A stretch of 7,256 nt of DNA from Candidatus Nitrosopumilus sp. (GCA_029880665.1 JAOUNZ010000045.1:1-7256); one strand, 5' to 3'; shown: positions 1 to 6,466, counted from the first letter of the stretch. The notes: generated by a model not told the origin, from the letters alone. Program-made: numbers and translations.

Positions 1-2
1 AA

Positions 3-206
3 GGCAAAGCCAAGATTCTTGAAAAAGACTCACTATATGACGATATTTTGAATTTCTATAGATCACAGAATGTCAAGAGCTCAATCAAATCAATTGTTTT
101 GATTGATGTTTCAGAAGTATCTAAAATAACTTCGCCATTGTATGACATGGGGGCATCAGAGCAAGAAATCAAGTCAAAATGGAAAAAACACTTTGAAAGT
201 TCATGA
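3..206 (+). CDS. C-terminal end of a probable PPOX-family (pyridoxamine 5'-phosphate oxidase-like) FMN-binding protein, partial
   Basis: Reading from base 3, an open frame of 67 codons runs in from the left edge and ends in TGA at 204-206. The start lies outside the window. The visible tail has a hydrophobic strand (SIVLIDVSEV), then ITSPLYDMGASEQEIKSKW and a basic end. A strand followed by 'SPxYDxGxxExExxxxW' is how I remember the C-terminus of split-barrel pyridoxamine-phosphate-oxidase-related flavoproteins, which use FMN or F420 in small redox reactions. The cofactor-binding part is not visible, so the substrate cannot be named. It converges with the coiled-coil gene on the other strand and shares six bases with it. 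Reality of the coding end is likely; the family assignment is moderate and rests on pattern memory alone. Confidence 0.55.
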   Translation, partial: GKAKILEKDSLYDDILNFYRSQNVKSSIKSIVLIDVSEVSKITSPLYDMGASEQEIKSKWKKHFESS

Positions 207-980
207 TTGTTCTATGGACTTTTGTTTCTTTAATTTTTCCAATTCTTGTTTAGTTTTTTCATGCTCTTCTCTTTCTTTTTCCAATAATGATTGAATAGCT
301 TCCAATTCTTTTTGTGTCATGTTGAGTTTTGATTTTAACGAACCAACGACTGCACTTGCAGCCTCTATGATTCCTGCGGAGCTTTTTTGATTGCTATTTT
401 CACCCTGAATGTATTTTTTCTCGGAAGGTGTAAGAATACTTGCATCTTGCAAGTGATCTTTTTTGCTCAATTCATCTTTTGCATTGTATAATCTTGAATT
501 TGCTTCTTCTAATTCCTTTTCTACTTCAATTTGCTGTTTTCTGATATCGTGTAATGTGGATTGTTCTTGCATTATTTGCTCTTTGATCTCATCACATTTT
601 CTTGCAGATTCCTCCAACTCTTGTGTTTTCTTTGCCAGGTCTTCATTTGTTTTATTAAATTGCTCGGTTATTTTTGAATCTTTGATTTGCCTGGAATGTT
701 TTATTTTTTCGTTGATTTCGCGGTATTCTCTTTGGGCAACATCAAGTTCCATCTTTTTTTGATTGAATTCTTTTTTTACCAACATCAAACTGCTGACTGT
801 GGAATCATATTCTTCTTTTACAGTCTTGATCTTTTCTGTGATATTATTAAGATCCTCTTGTTTTGTTCTGAACTCTTTTTGCAGATTTTCTACTTCTGTT
901 TCAAGAGCATTTTTTAGTACAAGCTCATCGCTTTTTTCAGATATCTTTTCTTCCTCTTTCTTCCTTCCAAACAATCCCAT
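201..980 (-). CDS. Coiled-coil protein of unknown function
   Basis: A 259-residue, highly charged protein dominated by Lys, Glu and Gln. Heptad-like helix runs from about residue 10 to 180. A short break (LTPSEKKYIQGENSNQ) follows, then a small hydrophobic-amphipathic patch (SAGIIEAASAVVGSLKSKL) around residues 200-218, and a second coiled coil of about 40 residues to the end. No signal peptide, membrane helix or catalytic motif is visible. The frame is open upstream to a GTG at 990-992, but I choose the ATG at 978-980: the protein then begins MGLFGRKKEEEK, almost the same as the zinc-finger microprotein at 6980, and a GTGA Shine-Dalgarno-like stretch lies 8 bases before it. It sits 37 bases after the small membrane-protein gene and is probably the last gene of the elp3-lysS operon. 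A structural or scaffolding role is inference. It lacks any visible domain that would make it CdvA or SMC. Confidence 0.85.
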   Translation of the reverse strand: MGLFGRKKEEEKISEKSDELVLKNALETEVENLQKEFRTKQEDLNNITEKIKTVKEEYDSTVSSLMLVKKEFNQKKMELDVAQREYREINEKIKHSRQIKDSKITEQFNKTNEDLAKKTQELEESARKCDEIKEQIMQEQSTLHDIRKQQIEVEKELEEANSRLYNAKDELSKKDHLQDASILTPSEKKYIQGENSNQKSSAGIIEAASAVVGSLKSKLNMTQKELEAIQSLLEKEREEHEKTKQELEKLKKQKSIEQS

Positions 981-1017
981 GCTTCTAGTCACATTTTTCC
1001 AAAAGATGAACCTTTCT

Positions 1018-1218
1018 TTATTCTTGCTTTACACGTGCTCTGAAAAATTTCAAATAAAACCCAACTCCGCCTATCATAATCCCACCAAGCAATGCTATTG
1101 TGCCCAATTCACGCATATCTTGGTAGATGTTTGGGGCAAGAAACAGCAATAATGCTCCAAAAATTATCATTGCAAAACTTCCATTATTTTTTGCTTTGTT
1201 ATGTTCTCCGTGAACCAT
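1018..1218 (-). CDS. Small two-helix membrane protein, function unknown
   Basis: A 66-residue protein with two hydrophobic segments, roughly residues 15-31 (AMIIFGALLLFLAP) and 39-57 (GTIALLGGIMIGGVGFYLKF). They are joined by a short polar turn (NIYQDMREL). The N-terminus is hydrophilic (MVHGEHNKAKNNG) and the C-terminus basic (FFRARVKQE). The basic tail after helix 2 suggests both ends are cytoplasmic by the positive-inside rule. No family is recognised. The ATG is only two bases after the lysS stop codon, so translation is very likely coupled to lysS, and the coiled-coil gene follows 37 bases later. Glycine-rich helix 2 (GGIMIGG) could mediate helix packing or oligomerisation. The gene is credible from its position, clean hydropathy and length; its job is unknown. 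Confidence 0.8.
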   Translation of the reverse strand: MVHGEHNKAKNNGSFAMIIFGALLLFLAPNIYQDMRELGTIALLGGIMIGGVGFYLKFFRARVKQE

Positions 1219-1220
1219 GA

Positions 1221-2807
1221 CTATGTGTACTCTGATAGCTTTTTTGCTACTTGTTTTCTTCCAATATCTGATATGAATGGTCCAATCTTTGGCCCTCTTG
1301 AGGTGCCAAGAATAATTTGGTACAATATCTTGAAGAAGTCTTTTGGTTCAACATCATTTGATTTGGCAGTTTGATATATTGTATTTTGAATGTCTTCTAG
1401 TTTTTCATCGGTATTTAATGCATCAACTAAAATTTTCAAGGCCTTTTTTTCGTTGTTCTGTAAATTTACCTGAGTTTTTTCTTGCTGATCAAATTCATCT
1501 GAAAAATTTCCTGCAAGTCTTATTAGTTCTTCAATTTCAGGTTCAGGATTTTTTATAACTCCATAATCTAATAATTTTTTCATTACTCTTTCATCTCTAT
1601 TTTCTTTGAATATTTTTGTCAACTCCATTAAAAGCCTGTAATTAACATGCGTGCTTGGTTGTTTCGGAGGATTTAGTAGATTGACATACTCGTAAAGCCC
1701 TTTTGATTTTGTTAGTTTTGCTTGATTATCTACTTTGATTCTTCCAAAATAAATATCCTCAAGTTCATTGTATTCCGTAATTAGCGATGGAATGTCTTCA
1801 AACCCTAATTCTCTTGCACCGGTAATTCTCTTGTACAATAATAATAGAATTGATTTTGGAGTACCTAACTCTAGCCATTTTTGAGCCGTAATTACATTTC
1901 CTAATGACTTTGAGATCTTTTTTCCACCTTTGTCTAAAAACATTTCATATTTTACATGATGCGGGTGTGGGAATTGTAGGATTTCATCTGCTACCCAGTC
2001 ATTGACTTTTACCGAGTCCATGATGTCTTTTCCATATGCTTCAAATCTAATATCAAATGCGGACCATCTTGCGGCAAACTCCACCTTCCAGGCAAGTTTT
2101 CCAAGGTCTTTTGTGATATCTGCCTCGCCTTCATGGCCGCAGCCTTTGATTATTTTTGAGCTGATTTCTGTGTCATGACATCTGTACTTGACTTTCCTTT
2201 CACCTGCAATGTATTCAGTGGCTTCAGCTGTGTAAAGTCGATTGCAATTTGCACAAACCGGAAAATAGGGCAGATATCTTTGGAATTTTTCTTGTCCTAC
2301 CAATTCTGAAATTTTTTCGCCTATTTTTGCACTGTTTAGTAATATGGTGTGAATTTGCTCTTTTAGTAATCCATGTTTATAGGTGTCAACCGCTCTCCTG
2401 AATTCAAATTTCACTCCTACTTTATCTAGTCCATCTAGAAGAATACTACTCATATGCATACCGTATGAATCATGACATCCATATGGATCAGGAATTAACG
2501 AAACAGGTTTTGCCAGATGCTCTTTTAGCGAATCTGGAAATCCTTCTGGAATTTTTCTTAGTCCATCAAGATCATCCGAATAAGCAATTAGTTCTGATTT
2601 ATAGCCAAAGTTCTCTAATGCCAACTTGACACCGTAAGCTCTTACTGCATCTCCAAGACTTCCAATGTGTGGTACTCCTGACGCACCAAGACCACTTTCA
2701 ACTCTTAATAGATCCATACTCCTTCCAAGTGTTTTTTCTCTTTGAAGTAATTCCGAAGCCAACTTGTCAATCCAGGTTCCCTTACCAAGAATTTCTTGTC
2801 CTGACAT
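1221..2807 (-). CDS. lysS: Lysyl-tRNA synthetase, class I
   Basis: LysS joins lysine to tRNA-Lys in the cytoplasm using ATP. This is the class I (Rossmann-fold) enzyme of most archaea and some bacteria, unrelated to the class II LysRS. The 528 residues show the HIGH-type motif as PHIGSLG at 46-52, and the KMSKS-type loop as KKISKS at 296-301 followed by LGN. A Cys/His-rich insertion (CANC at 185-188, C210 and CGH at 223-225) looks like the metal-binding part of this family. The C-terminal helical anticodon-binding region ends in GTSRGPKIGPFISDIGRK (501-518), the usual conserved tail. Length is normal. The ATG lies four bases after the elp3 stop and the next ORF begins two bases after the lysS stop, so lysS is in the middle of an operon. 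Nothing is missing or frameshifted. Confidence 0.97.
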   Translation of the reverse strand: MSGQEILGKGTWIDKLASELLQREKTLGRSMDLLRVESGLGASGVPHIGSLGDAVRAYGVKLALENFGYKSELIAYSDDLDGLRKIPEGFPDSLKEHLAKPVSLIPDPYGCHDSYGMHMSSILLDGLDKVGVKFEFRRAVDTYKHGLLKEQIHTILLNSAKIGEKISELVGQEKFQRYLPYFPVCANCNRLYTAEATEYIAGERKVKYRCHDTEISSKIIKGCGHEGEADITKDLGKLAWKVEFAARWSAFDIRFEAYGKDIMDSVKVNDWVADEILQFPHPHHVKYEMFLDKGGKKISKSLGNVITAQKWLELGTPKSILLLLYKRITGARELGFEDIPSLITEYNELEDIYFGRIKVDNQAKLTKSKGLYEYVNLLNPPKQPSTHVNYRLLMELTKIFKENRDERVMKKLLDYGVIKNPEPEIEELIRLAGNFSDEFDQQEKTQVNLQNNEKKALKILVDALNTDEKLEDIQNTIYQTAKSNDVEPKDFFKILYQIILGTSRGPKIGPFISDIGRKQVAKKLSEYT

Positions 2808-2811
2808 CTTA

Positions 2812-4398
2812 CTAGTCTAATGTCTTGGCCATGTATGGCCCATATAACGAATACCCTAATTTTTGATAATATTCCCTTGTTCCGACTGCACTGATTACTA
2901 GAATTTTTTTGGCATCAAACTCTTCTTTTGATATTTTCTCAGCTTCTTTCATCAGACTTTTTCCCAATCCTGAATGTTGTATCTCGCTTTCCTCTTTTTC
3001 TCCAAGCCTTAAGGACTTTCCATAAACATGAATCTCTCTTACGATGCAAGTATTCTGATTGATTTCATCTCTATGTGCATCATCACTTGGTTTTCTTAAT
3101 CTCAAAAATCCATATATCGATTCATTTTTGTCTTCATAAGAGAGAAAGACTTCTTTGCCTCCTGAGGAATCATAATCTATTCTGTTTAGTTTTACAGATC
3201 CTATATCCGATTTTTTGTTTGAGAGGCCTGCTTCTCTACATCGTATGCATTTACATGAAAGTCCTTTTTTTGCCAGGTTCTGATGAACAATCTGCCTAAG
3301 ATTGCCCGATTTGGGACCTGCAATAATCTCGTTTGGTGAGATTTCTCTTTGAACTCGCATTATTCTGACCCATTTTGGAACATTTCTTTTTGCTTCTGTT
3401 AGAACTTTGATCATGTCTTCATCAGAGTATGGGCGGTACTTTCCTTGCTTGTATTCTTCATAAAGTGGAGTATTTTCAATAACTAACGAAGGATAGATCT
3501 TTAGCATGTCTGGACATAATTGTGGATCTGAGAATAATTTTTTAAAATCTGCAATGTCTTCTTCTGGCGTCATTGTGGGTAAACCTGGCATCATGTGTGC
3601 AACAATCTTGTATCCTACATCTTTTGAAATCTGAAATGATTCCACTACGTCATTGTAATTGTGACCTCTGTTTACTAATTCATAAACTCGTTCTTGCAAT
3701 GATTGCACACCGATTTCTATTCTAGTGATTCCATAGCTCAACATCAAATCAACATGTTCTTTTTTGCAATAGTCTGGTTTTGTTTCGATTGTAAATCCCA
3801 CATTTCTTATCAATGCATATTCGTTATTGGATTTGGCTTCTTCTAGATCTTTTGAGTCCATTCCATTTAGAGCATCATAGCACGATTTGATGAAATTAAT
3901 CTGATAGTCTTTTGGCATAAATAGAAATGTCCCACCAACAATCACAATCTCCATTTTAGATGGATCATGTCCAAATGCAATCAGTTTTTCAATTTTTGAC
4001 ATGATTTGCAATTTAGGATCAAATTCATTCTCAATTGCGTTAAGTGAGGAGGGTTCTTTCCCAGTGTAACTATTTGGAGAGTTAAACTCAATTCCTCCAG
4101 GACAATAAGTGCATCTTCCATGTGGACAGGCATATGGTTTTGGCATAAGAGCAACAACTGCAACTCCTGATGCAGTTTTTGCGGGTTTTCTGATCAACAC
4201 TTTTCTCAGTTTATCAAAATCCTCTTTTTTTACCACTGATAGTATTTCATAATTTTTAGGAATTCTATCTAGGGCATATTTTGTACAAATTTTTACGATT
4301 TCTTCTTTTACTTGTTTTTTACTAGGTTCATTAATTGTTAAAAGGTTTCGAGTGATTTCATCACATGCCTTAGAAAAAATAGGGCTGAGTTTATTCAT
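2812..4398 (-). CDS. elp3: Elp3-type tRNA uridine(34) acetyltransferase / radical SAM enzyme
   Basis: Elp3 uses S-adenosylmethionine and acetyl-CoA to add a carboxymethyl-type group to C5 of wobble uridine in tRNAs such as Lys(UUU), Glu and Gln. In archaea it acts without the other Elongator subunits. The 528 residues show an N-terminal tRNA-binding part (1-75). The radical-SAM core follows with CPHGRCTYCPGG at 91-102; Cys91, Cys96 and Cys99 should hold the 4Fe-4S cluster in the short Cx4Cx2C spacing. Further core motifs are VGGTF at 154-158 and ETKPDYC at 205-211. A cysteine cluster CKCIRC (382-387) is the likely zinc site. The C-terminal GNAT domain has the acetyl-CoA loop QHSGLGKSLM (474-483) and the closing GTREYYQKLGYSLYGPYM (506-523). 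All key residues are present. It is the first certain gene of the operon and lies four bases before lysS. Older annotations call it a histone acetyltransferase; the tRNA role is the better supported one. Confidence 0.96.
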   Translation of the reverse strand: MNKLSPIFSKACDEITRNLLTINEPSKKQVKEEIVKICTKYALDRIPKNYEILSVVKKEDFDKLRKVLIRKPAKTASGVAVVALMPKPYACPHGRCTYCPGGIEFNSPNSYTGKEPSSLNAIENEFDPKLQIMSKIEKLIAFGHDPSKMEIVIVGGTFLFMPKDYQINFIKSCYDALNGMDSKDLEEAKSNNEYALIRNVGFTIETKPDYCKKEHVDLMLSYGITRIEIGVQSLQERVYELVNRGHNYNDVVESFQISKDVGYKIVAHMMPGLPTMTPEEDIADFKKLFSDPQLCPDMLKIYPSLVIENTPLYEEYKQGKYRPYSDEDMIKVLTEAKRNVPKWVRIMRVQREISPNEIIAGPKSGNLRQIVHQNLAKKGLSCKCIRCREAGLSNKKSDIGSVKLNRIDYDSSGGKEVFLSYEDKNESIYGFLRLRKPSDDAHRDEINQNTCIVREIHVYGKSLRLGEKEESEIQHSGLGKSLMKEAEKISKEEFDAKKILVISAVGTREYYQKLGYSLYGPYMAKTLD

Positions 4399-4407
4399 AT
4401 TTTTTAA

Positions 4408-4539
4408 TCATGGTCTAGACATAAATTTGTTAAATAACTTGAGTGTTTCTTTGGATTCCCAAAACACATCTACACAGTTTCTTGTTTGTTGTGACTGACG
4501 ATTAGAATGTGTTGCACGGTTAGAATAGTTCTTTTTCAC
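4408..4539 (-). CDS. Possible small ORF just upstream of elp3 (43 codons, GTG start)
   Basis: A frame reading MKKNYSNRATHSNRQSQQTR and ending LKLFNKFMSRP is open for 43 codons and stops nine bases before the elp3 ATG. The only usable starts are GTG at 4539 or GTG at 4548; the frame stays open further upstream to about 4582 with no ATG. Codon use looks plausible and the spacing to elp3 would fit an operon leader gene. No family is recognised. In DNA this AT-rich an open run of this length can occur by chance, and an alternative reading of the same bases is a promoter for elp3. It is listed because it is the only sizeable frame in the gap between elp3 and the 93-residue gene. Confidence 0.28.
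   Translation of the reverse strand: MKKNYSNRATHSNRQSQQTRNCVDVFWESKETLKLFNKFMSRP
4421..4438 (-). promoter_or_regulatory. elp3: Candidate TATA-like promoter region for the elp3 operon
   Basis: On the minus strand the AT-only run TTATTTAACAAATTTAT lies about 23-40 bases before the elp3 ATG. That is where an archaeal TATA box would sit for a leaderless or short-leader transcript. The match to a TTTATATA-like consensus is loose. If the small frame at 4408-4539 is real, this stretch is instead part of its coding sequence. Confidence 0.3.
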
Positions 4540-4575
4540 GCATGGCACAATTATGCAGTTTAATTTCAGAACTAA

Positions 4576-4598
4576 ATTTTCTTTTGATTAGAGAAAAT
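4576..4598. terminator. Weak hairpin after the 93-residue gene
   Basis: ATTTTCT (4576-4582) and AGAAAAT (4592-4598) form a seven-base inverted repeat around a nine-base loop. It begins six bases after the stop of the 93-residue minus-strand gene, in T/A-rich sequence. Position and composition suit a transcription terminator, but the stem is short and AT-rich, so this is tentative. Confidence 0.3.
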
Positions 4599-4604
4599 AT
4601 TGTT

Positions 4605-4886
4605 TTAATTTTTAGTGGGATTCATGCCAATTTGGATAAAATCATCGGCATCGCCATGAATGCAGTCTGTTCCAACAGATTTTACTGGTGAAAAACTGAT
4701 TTTGCCATCACGAATCTTTCCCTCATTTTGTAGAAGTCCAACTTTGCCAGATACAATTTGTTTGTGTTTCTGGCACGTCACCCCAACCATATATTCATCA
4801 TCATCAGAAACAATAGAGACGATAAATTCAGGAGGATTAACACATTGTTTTCCTTCTTCTAAAACAGAGCATTGATCAGGTAGCAC
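4605..4886 (-). CDS. Small Cys/His-rich protein, possibly metal-binding, function unknown
   Basis: A 93-residue soluble protein beginning MLPDQCSVLEEGKQC. Cys6, Cys15, Cys38 and His41 (CQKH) are spaced like a small zinc-binding fold (C-x8-C-x22-C-x2-H). A second group, Cys75 and His77 (DCIHGDADDF), lies near the C-terminus. A beta-rich middle (EFIVSIVSDDDEYMVGVTC) sits between the first ligands. No signal peptide or membrane helix is visible, and I do not recognise the family. The start is GTG at 4884-4886: the frame is closed by TAA five codons upstream and contains no earlier ATG. A TATA-like TTAATATC centred about 26 bases before the GTG fits a leaderless transcript. It is transcribed divergently from the flavoprotein gene, with 87 bases between the starts. 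The metal site is inferred only from residue spacing. Confidence 0.75.
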   Translation of the reverse strand: MLPDQCSVLEEGKQCVNPPEFIVSIVSDDDEYMVGVTCQKHKQIVSGKVGLLQNEGKIRDGKISFSPVKSVGTDCIHGDADDFIQIGMNPTKN

Positions 4887-4907
4887 ATTTGAGTTGAAAT
4901 TTTATCA

Positions 4908-4915
4908 GATATTAA
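4908..4915 (-). promoter_or_regulatory. TATA-like box for the 93-residue gene
   Basis: On the minus strand TTAATATC is centred about 26 bases before the GTG start at 4886. This is the expected spacing for an archaeal leaderless promoter. Almost the same octamer serves the divergent flavoprotein gene at 4937-4945. Confidence 0.45.
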
Positions 4916-4936
4916 TCTTGATTGCCGCACATTCAA

Positions 4937-4945
4937 TTTAATATC
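4937..4945 (+). promoter_or_regulatory. lhgO: TATA-like box for the lhgO-like gene
   Basis: TTTAATATC is centred 33 bases before the TTG start, predicting a transcript start near 4967 and a leader of only a few bases. It forms an imperfect inverted repeat with GATATTGAA at 4960-4968, spaced 14 bases, which could be a regulator site overlapping the promoter. No transcription data are available to confirm it. Confidence 0.42.
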
Positions 4946-4973
4946 AACCAAAATGAAATGATATTGAAATATT

Positions 4974-6278
4974 TTGGCACATAACTTTGATGTAGTAATT
5001 ATCGGAGGGGGCATTCTTGGAACTTCGATCTCATACTATTTGTCATGTCTGAACAAATCAAAAAAAATAGCTGTCATAGAGCAAGCGCATAAGGTCGCAT
5101 TTCATACCAGTGGACGAAACACTGGAAAAGTTCATGCTCCGTATCTATATGATCCTGAAAAGAAAAAACTGTTTGCAAAAGCTGCATTTCACGGATACGA
5201 GATGTGGGAGGAGTATGCGGCTTTACGGGGTTTGCCTTTTAAAAAAGATGGAGTGATTGAAGTTGCACTTGATCAAAAGGGAATCAAAGTTCTTGAGAAA
5301 TATCTCAGATGGGGAAAACAAAATGGTCTGGAGGACAAAGATGTAAAATTAATGAGCAATACAGAACTGAAAAAAATAGAGCCTGAAATAAAATGTGAAG
5401 CCGCACTTTATGTTTACAAAGACGGATCTGCAGACTATTCCATATTTACAGATTCTATAATGAAAGACAGCAAGGCTGGCGGTACAAAGTTCATTTTGGA
5501 CACAAGAGTTACTAAAATAAAAAAAGAACACAGCAAGTGGGAAATCACACTAGATGGAGAACATGAAATATGTGCAAAATTTCTAATTAATGCTGCAGGG
5601 GGCGAAGCGATAAATATTGCACATGATGTAGAGGTTGCAGAAAAATTCACAGACGTTCATTTTAGAGGCGAGTATTGGAGAGCGCCAAAAGAATATCATA
5701 ACTTGACTAAAACAAGTGTGTATTCTGTTCCTGAATTTCCAGAATACCCATTTTTGGATCCACACTGGATTATCAGAGTAGACGGTAGTTGTGAGATTGG
5801 TCCAAACGCTGTTCCAGTATTTAGCCCATATGGATACAACAAAACAGAAAACATTAGGGAGATCATTCCAAAGATGTTAGAAATGCTTGGCTCGGGTGCA
5901 AGAAAAACAATTTTTGACAAACAGTTTCAGGAACTTGCAGTGAATGAGATACGATCATTAATGTCAAAATCTGTGATGGTTAAGAGAGTAAAAAGATTCT
6001 TGCCAAAAATTGATGCAGACAAAATTACAGAAAAGGGCACTGCAGGAATCAGATCGTCAGTTATTGATGATAATGGGAAGTTTGTTTCAGATGTAATTTT
6101 AATTGATGGCGACATGTCGTTTCACATTTTAAATTATAATTCACCAGGGGCAACCGGAGCATTGCCATTTTCAGCACATATTGTAAACCATCTAAACACG
6201 GCAGGGTTGCTAAAAAGTGATGATCTAAGTGCACAATGCGGGCCGTGGAAATTTGCAAGCATCATAGAGAAATTATAA
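4974..6278 (+). CDS. lhgO: FAD-dependent oxidoreductase of the L-2-hydroxyglutarate oxidase type
   Basis: A 434-residue DAO-superfamily flavoprotein. The N-terminal dinucleotide-binding strand reads DVVIIGGGILG (6-16) and should bind FAD. Next comes HTSGRNTGKVHAPYLYDP (44-61), matching the 'TSGRNSGVIHAGIYY' segment of LhgO/L2HGDH. Then come RGEYW (231-235), HWIIRVDGSCEIGPNAVPVF (264-283), GTAGIRSS (355-362) and NSPGATGALPFSAHI (389-403), in the family's order. Known members oxidise L-2-hydroxyglutarate to 2-oxoglutarate and pass electrons to oxygen or quinones. Glycerol-3-phosphate dehydrogenases and other DAO enzymes are more distant options. The start is TTG: a TGA lies two codons upstream and the FAD motif would be cut by any later start. 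No membrane helix is visible. It stands alone on the plus strand. Family is confident; the substrate in this organism is not proven. Confidence 0.9.
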   Translation: MAHNFDVVIIGGGILGTSISYYLSCLNKSKKIAVIEQAHKVAFHTSGRNTGKVHAPYLYDPEKKKLFAKAAFHGYEMWEEYAALRGLPFKKDGVIEVALDQKGIKVLEKYLRWGKQNGLEDKDVKLMSNTELKKIEPEIKCEAALYVYKDGSADYSIFTDSIMKDSKAGGTKFILDTRVTKIKKEHSKWEITLDGEHEICAKFLINAAGGEAINIAHDVEVAEKFTDVHFRGEYWRAPKEYHNLTKTSVYSVPEFPEYPFLDPHWIIRVDGSCEIGPNAVPVFSPYGYNKTENIREIIPKMLEMLGSGARKTIFDKQFQELAVNEIRSLMSKSVMVKRVKRFLPKIDADKITEKGTAGIRSSVIDDNGKFVSDVILIDGDMSFHILNYNSPGATGALPFSAHIVNHLNTAGLLKSDDLSAQCGPWKFASIIEKL

Positions 6279-6290
6279 AAATCAGATGAC

Positions 6291-6310
6291 CTGAGAAAAC
6301 TCAGTTTTTT
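6291..6310. terminator. Terminator-like hairpin with T-tract after lhgO, probably bidirectional
   Basis: CTGAG (6291-6295), loop AAAA and CTCAG (6300-6304) are followed directly by six T residues (6305-6310), 13 bases after the lhgO stop. On the minus strand the same hairpin follows the microprotein at 6384-6301, overlaps its stop codon, and is followed shortly by GATTTTTAT. It can therefore end both converging transcripts. Confidence 0.55.
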
Positions 6311-6384
6311 GGCTTTATTGAGTCAGGGTATTTTGCCAAGTAATGACACATGCACAATCTATTGGTATTGCATTGACATTTCAT
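6301..6384 (-). CDS. Cysteine-rich microprotein (27 residues) with CxC-x5-CxCH motif
   Basis: A complete frame from ATG at 6384 to TGA at 6301-6303 gives MKCQCNTNRLCMCHYLAKYP followed by a seven-residue polar tail ending KPKN. Four cysteines in two CxC pairs (Cys3, Cys5, Cys11, Cys13) plus His14 in so short a chain suggest a metal site, such as zinc, copper or an iron-sulfur cluster. The rest is basic and soluble. The ATG is the only ATG in its frame after an upstream TGA. The sequence TTTTATAC on the minus strand is centred about 25 bases before it, the right place for a leaderless archaeal promoter, and a hairpin covers its end. It converges with lhgO, 22 bases apart. I do not recognise a named family. 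Coding status rests on composition plus promoter and terminator placement, not on length. Confidence 0.55.
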   Translation of the reverse strand: MKCQCNTNRLCMCHYLAKYPDSIKPKN

Positions 6385-6403
6385 AAATCTGCAGAATAAG
6401 ACT

Positions 6404-6412
6404 GGTATAAAA
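6404..6412 (-). promoter_or_regulatory. TATA-like box for the CxC microprotein
   Basis: On the minus strand TTTTATACC is centred about 25 bases before the ATG at 6384. It is one of the better TATA matches in the window and predicts a transcript starting at or next to the start codon. Confidence 0.5.
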
Positions 6413-6424
6413 CATTTTCACATA

Positions 6425-6448
6425 ACAGATTCTGATCTTATAATCTGT
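6425..6448. repeat. 7-base inverted repeat upstream of the CxC microprotein promoter
   Basis: ACAGATT (6425-6431) and AATCTGT (6442-6448) are exact inverted copies with a ten-base spacer. They lie just upstream of the TATA box at 6404-6412 on the minus strand. The position suits a regulator-binding site. Confidence 0.4.
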
Positions 6449-6466
6449 AACCCATATTTCAATTTT

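Noticed and set aside
978..992. GTG at 990-992 as the start of the coiled-coil protein
   Set aside because: The ATG four codons later gives the MGLFGRKKE start shared with another protein and leaves the GTGA bases free as a ribosome-binding site.
463..1152. Several plus-strand frames rich in Phe, Ser and Leu opposite the coiled-coil gene
   Set aside because: They are antisense shadows of the Lys/Glu-rich coiled-coil codons (TTT, TTC and CTT complements) and have no start context or family features.
3075..3299. Plus-strand frame opposite elp3, and a short alternative minus-strand frame near 3981-4163
   Set aside because: Both lie wholly inside the conserved Elp3 radical-SAM/GNAT coding sequence and read as composition by-products.
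5349..6258. Minus-strand frames of 60-74 codons opposite the flavoprotein gene
   Set aside because: They overlap a well-supported family member on the plus strand and show no recognisable motif.
6343..6399. Short plus-strand frame MTHAQSIGIALTFHKSAE
   Set aside because: Eighteen codons, overlapping the better-supported CxC microprotein on the opposite strand, with no promoter at the right distance.
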